From assembly GCA_028283625.1 (NCBI GenBank), contig JAPWKG010000004.1, forward strand, positions 62,001-126,000: a stretch of DNA of 64,000 nucleotides. The letters run 5' to 3'. The stretch's first letter is position 1; every line of letters begins with the position of its first letter. The translations under genes and the position numbers were made by a program. The notes below the pieces were generated by a model. It was not told the DNA's origin. It worked only from the letters and a program-made list of their open reading frames with translations, and made no database searches. Source of the DNA: Acidobacteriaceae bacterium (GTDB taxonomy: Bacteria; Acidobacteriota; Terriglobia; Terriglobales; Acidobacteriaceae). This document shows, piece after piece, positions 59,740 to 64,000 of the stretch.

Positions 59740-60000
59740 TTACTTGACTCGCTGCTTAGCGCGCATCACGTCCATAATGCGCTGGTAGATGTCATCGAGC
59801 TCTGCGTTGGTGAGCGGGCCGGGGTTGATCGCAGTGACGTGCTCATAGACCTTCTGCTCGCGTTGCGGTTCATACACCGCAGCAGCGTTTGCCTGCTTGA
59901 GCTTGCCAATCTCGACCGCACAAGCGGCACGCTTGTTCAGCAGGAAAGTAATCTGCTCGTCGAGTTCATCAATCTGCTTACGCCAGTCCGCGATTTCCAT
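59740..60000 (-). CDS. aroQ: Chorismate mutase (AroQ class)
   Basis: ATG 60000 (MEIADWRKQID), with GGAG 8 bases upstream, gives an 86-residue all-helical protein; the longer frame to 60252 overlaps trpA. It carries the AroQ layout WRKQIDELDEQITFLLNKRA, VEIGKLKQ and the C-terminal IYQRIMDVMRAKQ, with the conserved Arg/Lys/Gln residues that hold chorismate. It converts chorismate to prephenate, the branch to Phe and Tyr. Pairing with DAHP synthase next door recalls AroQ-regulated DAHP synthases of some bacteria. Confidence 0.93.
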   Translation of the reverse strand: MEIADWRKQIDELDEQITFLLNKRAACAVEIGKLKQANAAAVYEPQREQKVYEHVTAINPGPLTNAELDDIYQRIMDVMRAKQRVK

Positions 60001-60055
60001 CGTTCGTCTCCGTACCAATCTTTGTAAGTCGTGTGTGTTTGTTGATGATAAGCGC

Positions 60056-60835
60056 TTAGGTTGAAGGCTGGCCCCCTTCCTTGAGCTGGCGAACGAACTC
60101 GCCAACTGCGCGTGGAGCTTCAGCTGCTGGGGTTTTCTCCACCAGAGCAACGAGAGCAGAACCCACGACGGCGGCATCGGCAAAGCCGGCCACCGTCTTG
60201 ACATGCTCCGGTGTAGAAATGCCGAAACCAAGCGCAACCGGGATTTGCGCAAACTGCTTGAGACGCTTCACCAGCGTTTCCGCATCGGCGGCAAGCTCTG
60301 TCTGTGTCCCCGTAATGCCGACGCGCGAGATCGCGTAGACAAAGCCGCGCGAGTTTTCTGCAATGGCTTTCAAGCGTTCATCGGGCGAAGTGGGCGCTGC
60401 GAGGAAGACCGGCGCAAGATCATTCGCGCGCATCGCTTCCAGATACTCACCCGCTTCTTCGACAATCATGTCGGTGAGCAACACGCCGTCCGCACCCGCG
60501 TCTTTCGCGGCTTTTGCGAAGGCGGTCATGCCGTAGCGCACGACCGGATTCAGATAGCTGAAGAGAATGATGCCAGCGTTCGCGCGTGCATTGCGAATCT
60601 CACGGCAGGTCTTCAGCACATCTTCCAACCGCGTACCTTTAGCGACAGCGCGCTCACTCGCACGTTGAATGACAGGGCCATCGGCCAGCGGATCGCTGAA
60701 CGGCACACCCAGCTCGATGACATCCGCACCCGCGTCAACTGCGGCGATTGCCATATCGCGCGTGGTGGCAAGATCGGGATCGCCTGCGGTGAGGTAGATT
60801 ACGAGGCCGGGCTTCTTTTCAAACTTAATCGACAT
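60056..60835 (-). CDS. trpA: Tryptophan synthase alpha chain
   Basis: The 259-residue barrel cleaves indole-3-glycerol phosphate to indole. It shows PGLVIYLTAGDPDLATT, the catalytic Glu in ADVIELGVPFSDPLADGP and the catalytic Asp in GADGVLLTDMIVEE. Phosphate is bound by ISRVGITGTQTE, VALGFGISTPEHV and AAVVGSALV. Its ATG shares one base with the trpB stop (TAATG), coupling the two chains of the alpha2beta2 complex. Confidence 0.96.
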   Translation of the reverse strand: MSIKFEKKPGLVIYLTAGDPDLATTRDMAIAAVDAGADVIELGVPFSDPLADGPVIQRASERAVAKGTRLEDVLKTCREIRNARANAGIILFSYLNPVVRYGMTAFAKAAKDAGADGVLLTDMIVEEAGEYLEAMRANDLAPVFLAAPTSPDERLKAIAENSRGFVYAISRVGITGTQTELAADAETLVKRLKQFAQIPVALGFGISTPEHVKTVAGFADAAVVGSALVALVEKTPAAEAPRAVGEFVRQLKEGGQPST

Positions 60836-62076
60836 TACTTCTTTGCCTCCGAACCTTCCAGGCTCATCTCGTTGCGCAGAATGCCGATGTCCTTGTCGCC
60901 ACGGCCGCTGACGTTCACCATCAGAATCTTGTCTTTGCCCATCTTCGGCGCAAGCTTGATCGCCTCAGCGATTGCGTGTGCTGACTCAAGCGCCGGGATG
61001 ATGCCTTCCGTGCGGCTCAGTACCTTCACCGCTTCAAGCGCTTCGTGATCCATCGCGTAGGTGTAGGTCGCGCGGCCTGAGTCGTGCAACATGGCGTGCT
61101 CCGGTCCAACGCTTGCGTAGTCGAGACCCGCGCTGACAGAGTGCGTCGAAGAGACCTGGCCAGCGTCATCCTGCAGCACGTAGCTGTAGGTGCCCTGCAG
61201 TACGCCCGGGATGCCGCCGTGAAAGCGCGCAGCGTGCTCCCCAAGAGCTGTGCCGCGTCCGCCAGCTTCTACGCCGACCAGCGCCACGCTCGCGTCGTTG
61301 AGGTACTCATAGAACGCGCCGATGGCATTCGAGCCGCCGCCGACACAAGCCACGACGGTGTCCGGCAGCTTATCTTCAGCGGCAAGAATCTGCTCGCGCG
61401 ATTCACGCGAGATGACGCGTTGAAAGTCGCGCACAATCGTCGGATACGGATGCGAGCCGAGCGCCGAGCCGAGAATGTAGAAGGTATTCCGCACATTCGT
61501 AACCCAGTCGCGCATCGCTTCGTTAATGGCGTCCTTCAGCGTGGCCGAACCCGCGCTCACGCCGCGTACCTCCGCACCGAGCAGCCGCATGCGGTAGACG
61601 TTCGGCTCCTGACGGCGCATATCTTCTTCGCCCATATAGACGACGCATTCAAGACCGAAGAGTGCGCATACCGTTGCGGTGGCTACACCATGTTGGCCTG
61701 CGCCCGTCTCCGCGATGATGCGTGTCTTACCCATGCGCTTGGCAAGCAGTGCCTGGCCGAGCGCGTTGTTGATCTTGTGTGCACCGGTGTGCAGCAGGTC
61801 TTCGCGTTTCAGATAAATCTTTGCGCCACCGAGTTGTTCGCTCAGGCGCTTGGCGAAGTAGAGCGGTGTGGGACGTCCGCAGTAGGTTTGCAGCAGCGCG
61901 TTGAGCTCAGCGTGGAATGCGGGGTCGGCTTGCGCTTCGGCGTAGCACTGGTCAAGTTCAAGTAGTGCGGCCATCAGCGTTTCTGGAACGTAGCGTCCAC
62001 CGTAAGCGCCAAAACGTCCGGGCGCCGAACTCTTCGGCGCGGGGGCTGGGCGGTTGATCGTCTCCACTGGGCTCAT
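60835..62076 (-). CDS. trpB: Tryptophan synthase beta chain
   Basis: ATG 62076 (MSPVETINR) follows GGAG by about 8 bases and gives 413 residues; the upstream in-frame start at 62115 lies inside the terminator leader. The PLP enzyme condenses indole with serine. It has [17 protein letters not shown], the PLP lysine in [14 protein letters not shown], the [17 protein letters not shown] loop, [18 protein letters not shown] for the phosphate, and [13 protein letters not shown]. It is the TrpB1 type. It heads the trpB-trpA-aroQ-aroF unit and is preceded by an attenuator. Confidence 0.96.
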   Translation of the reverse strand: MSPVETINRPAPAPKSSAPGRFGAYGGRYVPETLMAALLELDQCYAEAQADPAFHAELNALLQTYCGRPTPLYFAKRLSEQLGGAKIYLKREDLLHTGAHKINNALGQALLAKRMGKTRIIAETGAGQHGVATATVCALFGLECVVYMGEEDMRRQEPNVYRMRLLGAEVRGVSAGSATLKDAINEAMRDWVTNVRNTFYILGSALGSHPYPTIVRDFQRVISRESREQILAAEDKLPDTVVACVGGGSNAIGAFYEYLNDASVALVGVEAGGRGTALGEHAARFHGGIPGVLQGTYSYVLQDDAGQVSSTHSVSAGLDYASVGPEHAMLHDSGRATYTYAMDHEALEAVKVLSRTEGIIPALESAHAIAEAIKLAPKMGKDKILMVNVSGRGDKDIGILRNEMSLEGSEAKK

Positions 62077-62102
62077 GTCATCTCCGGTTTGAGGTACAGA
62101 AA

Positions 62103-62131
62103 GCAAAAGCCGCAACCTTTAGGGTCGCGGC
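62103..62131 (-). terminator. Intrinsic attenuator terminator upstream of trpB
   Basis: On the minus strand GCCGCGACC (62131-62123), loop CTAAA and GGTTGCGGC (62117-62109) form a 9-bp stem with one G-U pair, then TTTTGCTTTCT. It ends about 33 bases before the trpB start, so it must be bypassed for the operon to be transcribed. Confidence 0.82.
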
Positions 62132-62229
62132 TCAGGGGGTCTTTGAACTTGGCTTGAAGCTGGTACTTCGTGTTACTTCGCTTCTCGCAGGCTCAGTCCG
62201 CCGTCGCCGCTACCGGGTGCCAGTAGCGG
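62109..62229 (-). promoter_or_regulatory. Aromatic-amino-acid attenuator of trpB-trpA-aroQ-aroF
   Basis: Four minus-strand segments can pair in mutually exclusive ways. Segment 1 is CCGCTAC (62229-62223), inside the leader-peptide codons Phe-Arg-Tyr. Segment 2 is GGTAGCGGC (62214-62206), segment 3 GCCGCGACC (62131-62123) and segment 4 GGTTGCGGC (62117-62109). Segments 1:2 (7 bp) and 3:4 (terminator) form together. Segments 2:3 (8 of 9 positions, one A-G mismatch) form the antiterminator. A ribosome stalled at the Phe/Tyr/Trp codons blocks segment 1 and favours 2:3; a ribosome at the stop codon (62193) covers segment 2 and favours termination. Confidence 0.78.
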
Positions 62230-62267
62230 AACGGAAAGAAGAAAAACGGGCTGGCAAAGTTCTGCAT
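62193..62267 (-). CDS. Leader peptide of the trpB attenuator
   Basis: ATG 62267 opens a 24-codon frame, MQNFASPFFFFPFRYWHP then VAATAD, stop TGA at 62193. It has six Phe (four in a row), one Tyr and one Trp. The Tyr and Trp codons and the last Phe codon lie in or next to pairing segment 1. There is no clear ribosome binding site. A possible promoter (TTGCAC at 62305-62300, TACGCT at 62281-62276) would start the RNA only a few bases before the ATG, so translation may be leaderless. Peptide function is regulatory, not catalytic. Confidence 0.72.
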   Translation of the reverse strand: MQNFASPFFFFPFRYWHPVAATAD

Positions 62268-62485
62268 CGAGAAAAAGCGTAACCCGCGACAAGGCTCCAG
62301 TGCAAGCGCTCTATTCCAGAACGGCCGATTTCAGTACGGAAAAGAAGACGCAGGTATCTCATTCTGCACGGCCACGATATTCGACCGGATTGTCACAGTG
62401 ACGTGAATCGAATGCCCGGTTCGTACATCTTTTCTTGTGTAACGCTCGATCCGACTATGACGGACCGACCAAACAGGAGAGCCGC
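62268..62485. promoter_or_regulatory. Divergent promoter region between attenuator and 50-aa peptide gene
   Basis: These 218 bases hold no gene I can support. On the minus strand TTGCAC-18-TACGCT (62305-62276) is a candidate promoter for the attenuator RNA. On the plus strand the promoter of the small secreted peptide must lie here. No riboswitch or T-box consensus is visible. Confidence 0.4.
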
Positions 62486-62638
62486 ATGAAGAACGCACGC
62501 TATGTGCTTGCTGCGGCCTTGATCCTAGCACCCGCGATTGCGTCTGCTCATCCGATCATCGCCGCCCACCCGCAAACGATTTCTGTACACGACCGCACGC
62601 CGAAGCCGCATATGCACACCATCAGTGCACACCGCTAA
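62486..62638 (+). CDS. Small secreted His-rich peptide (50 aa)
   Basis: ATG 62486 has AGGAGA directly upstream (62475-62480). The product starts with a clear signal peptide, MKNARYVLAAALILAPAIASA, and the mature part of about 29 residues has seven His (HPIIAAHPQTISVHDRTPKPH then MHTISAHR) and no Cys. It might bind a metal in the periplasm; that is inference. It is transcribed against the trp genes, between trpF and the trpB leader, and ends at a bidirectional terminator. Family not recognised. Confidence 0.7.
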   Translation: MKNARYVLAAALILAPAIASAHPIIAAHPQTISVHDRTPKPHMHTISAHR

Positions 62639-62684
62639 AACTGCAGTTCGTTGTTGGTCGCAGCATTCAGTGATCACCTAAAAA

Positions 62685-62732
62685 AGAAAAGAGCCCGCAT
62701 CGCCAAACTGGCAGAGCGGGCTTTTCTCTTTT
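62685..62732. terminator. Bidirectional terminator, small peptide gene and trpF
   Basis: AGCCCGC (62692-62698) pairs with GCGGGCT (62716-62722). A-rich sequence before and TTTTCTCTTTTT after give U-runs on both strands. Confidence 0.85.
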
Positions 62733-62746
62733 TACCGGCTGCACTT

Positions 62747-63418
62747 CTAGGGATTGCTTCTAGCGGCGGTAAGGAAGGCTTGTACGCGCGCGGGGTCTTT
62801 CCTGCCCGCAGAGGCTTCCGTGCCGCTGGCAACATCGACTCCGTCCGGCTGGAAGATTGCAATTGCTTCTGCAACGTTGTCTGCGTGCAGTCCGCCGGCA
62901 ACGATGAGTTTTGTCTGGCTACGTGTTTGTTCGTAGAGTCGCCTTACGATCTGCGCGGCGCTGCTCCAATCGAACGTCACGCCCAACCCGCCGGAGACGC
63001 CGGACTTTACCGTATCCAACAGGACAGCATCGATACCGGGATGCCTGAGCGCCTGCTCAAGGGCCGCGGCAAACTCCGCTTCCTTCCCTCTCTCAAAACC
63101 CACTACCTGCACCAGCCGCAGGTTGCTTCCGCCTGCAGCCCGTAACGTCTCGATCAGTGCTGGGTCGGTGTGGCCATGCAGCTGAACGCCCGTGAGGCGT
63201 GCGGCCTGAGCGGCTGCCAGAATCTCGGCGGCGTTACCGCTGGTGAAGACGCCGATCGTTTCGATTCCAGCGGGCAGCTTCGACGTGATGGCGGCTACCT
63301 GTTCGACGTTCACCTGCCGTTTCGACGGGGCAAAGACGAAGCCTATGGCATCGGCTCCCAGCTCACTGGCCAGCAGCGCGTCTTCCAGATTGGTGTTCGC
63401 GCAGATTTTGACCCACAT
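62747..63418 (-). CDS. trpF: Phosphoribosylanthranilate isomerase
   Basis: ATG 63418 shares one base with the trpC stop (TGATG), giving 223 residues; a longer frame to 63649 overlaps trpC. The barrel enzyme converts PRA to CdRP in tryptophan synthesis. It has VKICANTNLEDALLA with the catalytic Cys, GADAIGFVFAPSKRQV, GVQLHGHTD, VLLDTVKSGVSGGLG with the catalytic Asp, IVAGGLHADNV and VDVASGTEASAGRKD. It ends at a strong terminator, so the trpC-trpF unit stops here and the trpB unit is separate. Confidence 0.96.
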   Translation of the reverse strand: MWVKICANTNLEDALLASELGADAIGFVFAPSKRQVNVEQVAAITSKLPAGIETIGVFTSGNAAEILAAAQAARLTGVQLHGHTDPALIETLRAAGGSNLRLVQVVGFERGKEAEFAAALEQALRHPGIDAVLLDTVKSGVSGGLGVTFDWSSAAQIVRRLYEQTRSQTKLIVAGGLHADNVAEAIAIFQPDGVDVASGTEASAGRKDPARVQAFLTAARSNP

Positions 63419-64000
63419 CAGCCGATCAGCTCCTGTAGCGCTTTTCCGGGGCGTTCGGCACGCATCAGTGACTCGCCGATAAGAAAGGCGTGGAAGCCCG
63501 CTGCGCGCAAGCGATCGACATCGGCGCGTGTGCCAATGCCGCTTTCGGCAACACGAATCACATCGGGTGGAAGCTGGGCGGCGAGCTCCATGGCGCGCTC
63601 CAGAGAGACGTGGAAGGTCTTCAGATCGCGGCTGTTGACGCCGACGCACTCGCAGTCGAGCGATTGCGCGCGATCCAGCTCTTGCTGATCGTGCACCTCG
63701 CAGAGAACGTCCATCTCCATGCGGCGCGCCTCTGCACGGAGCAGCTTCAGCTCGACGTCGGTGAGCGAAGCCACAATGAGCAGGATGGCGTCGGCCTTGT
63801 TGGCGCGGGCCTCTACGATCTGGAATGGATCGACGATAAAGTCCTTCCGCAGTAAGGGAAGCTGGACCGCGTTGTGGGCCAGTCGCAGGTTTTCAAGGGA
63901 GCCCTGGAAGAACGGCTCATCGGTAAGCACGGAGAGCACGGTTGCACCCGCCTGCTCCAGCTCCACGGCAAGCTCTGCGGGGTGAAACTCCGGACGAATG
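63418..64000 (-). CDS. trpC: Indole-3-glycerol phosphate synthase, N-terminus outside window
   Basis: The frame is open from the right edge to the stop at 63418; at least 194 residues are present and the N-terminal 60 or so are cut off. The product has IRPEFHPAELAVELEQAGA, VLSVLTDEPFFQGSLENL, PLLRKDFIVDPFQI with a catalytic Lys, CECVGVNSRDLKTF and VAESGIGTRADVDRL. It closes CdRP to indole-3-glycerol phosphate. The start of trpF overlaps its stop by one base. The rest of the operon (probably trpD, trpE, trpG) lies beyond the window. Confidence 0.95.
   Translation of the reverse strand, partial: IRPEFHPAELAVELEQAGATVLSVLTDEPFFQGSLENLRLAHNAVQLPLLRKDFIVDPFQIVEARANKADAILLIVASLTDVELKLLRAEARRMEMDVLCEVHDQQELDRAQSLDCECVGVNSRDLKTFHVSLERAMELAAQLPPDVIRVAESGIGTRADVDRLRAAGFHAFLIGESLMRAERPGKALQELIG

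Noticed and set aside
62077-62267. T-box or TRAP-type control of trpB
   Set aside because: No T-box antiterminator consensus (AGGGTGGNACCGCG-like) and no series of GAG/UAG triplets; the leader peptide and four arms fit attenuation better.

Overview
The window reads as chromosomal DNA of an Acidobacteriota bacterium, most likely family Acidobacteriaceae (Terriglobus/Granulicella/Edaphobacter type). This is inferred from moderately high GC, Oar-like TonB-dependent receptors (one with an N-terminal carboxypeptidase-regulatory-like domain), MacB-type permeases, an HpnI-like glycosyltransferase and several small uncharacterised proteins. I see no insertion sequence, prophage, CRISPR array, tRNA or rRNA gene. 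The content is core and housekeeping genes mixed with single-gene accessory functions.

Layout. 1-9 kb: an edge-truncated unknown gene, a DinB/YfiT-like protein, a DUF1906-type lipoprotein, a DnaC-like loader, an exported amidohydrolase, rpmE with a long structured leader, dus, a DUF985 cupin, a purine permease and OsmC. 9-19.6 kb: a CDF metal exporter, an MBL hydrolase, a Rieske oxygenase, a GT39 glycosyltransferase, a cNMP-binding/DUF1003 protein, an HpnI-like glycosyltransferase, two orphan MacB-like permeases and an exported alpha/beta hydrolase. 19.7-31 kb: a beta-propeller lipoprotein, RNase P RNA (rnpB), a GH75-like secreted protein, an aldo/keto reductase, an MFS carrier, a 1245-residue GH13-like protein, a SIMPL protein and small proteins. 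31-36.8 kb: a Cys/His exported protein with a TonB receptor, a duplicated-domain secreted protein and an exported DUF985 cupin. 36.8-49.9 kb: tsaD-cysS, cca, a Cys-type formate dehydrogenase with a DUF1641 partner, a heptad-repeat secreted protein, an LLM oxidoreductase, a geranylgeranyl-reductase-like flavoprotein and a DedA-rhodanese fusion. 50-64 kb: a second Oar-like receptor, obg, the overlapping proB-proA-tyrA operon ending in a 37-residue membrane protein, a TlpA-like protein, and the aromatic amino acid genes trpC-trpF and trpB-trpA-aroQ-aroF.

The most striking feature is the trpB leader (about 62103-62267, minus strand). It encodes a 24-residue peptide with six Phe, one Tyr and one Trp. 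Its control codons lie inside segment 1 of a four-segment set of mutually exclusive hairpins that ends in an intrinsic terminator. This is the layout of ribosome-mediated transcription attenuation, here placed over trpBA plus chorismate mutase and DAHP synthase, and apparently tuned mainly to phenylalanine.

Start codons were often moved inward from the longest possible reading frame, using ribosome binding sites, signal peptides and overlap with neighbours. The choices are given per gene.
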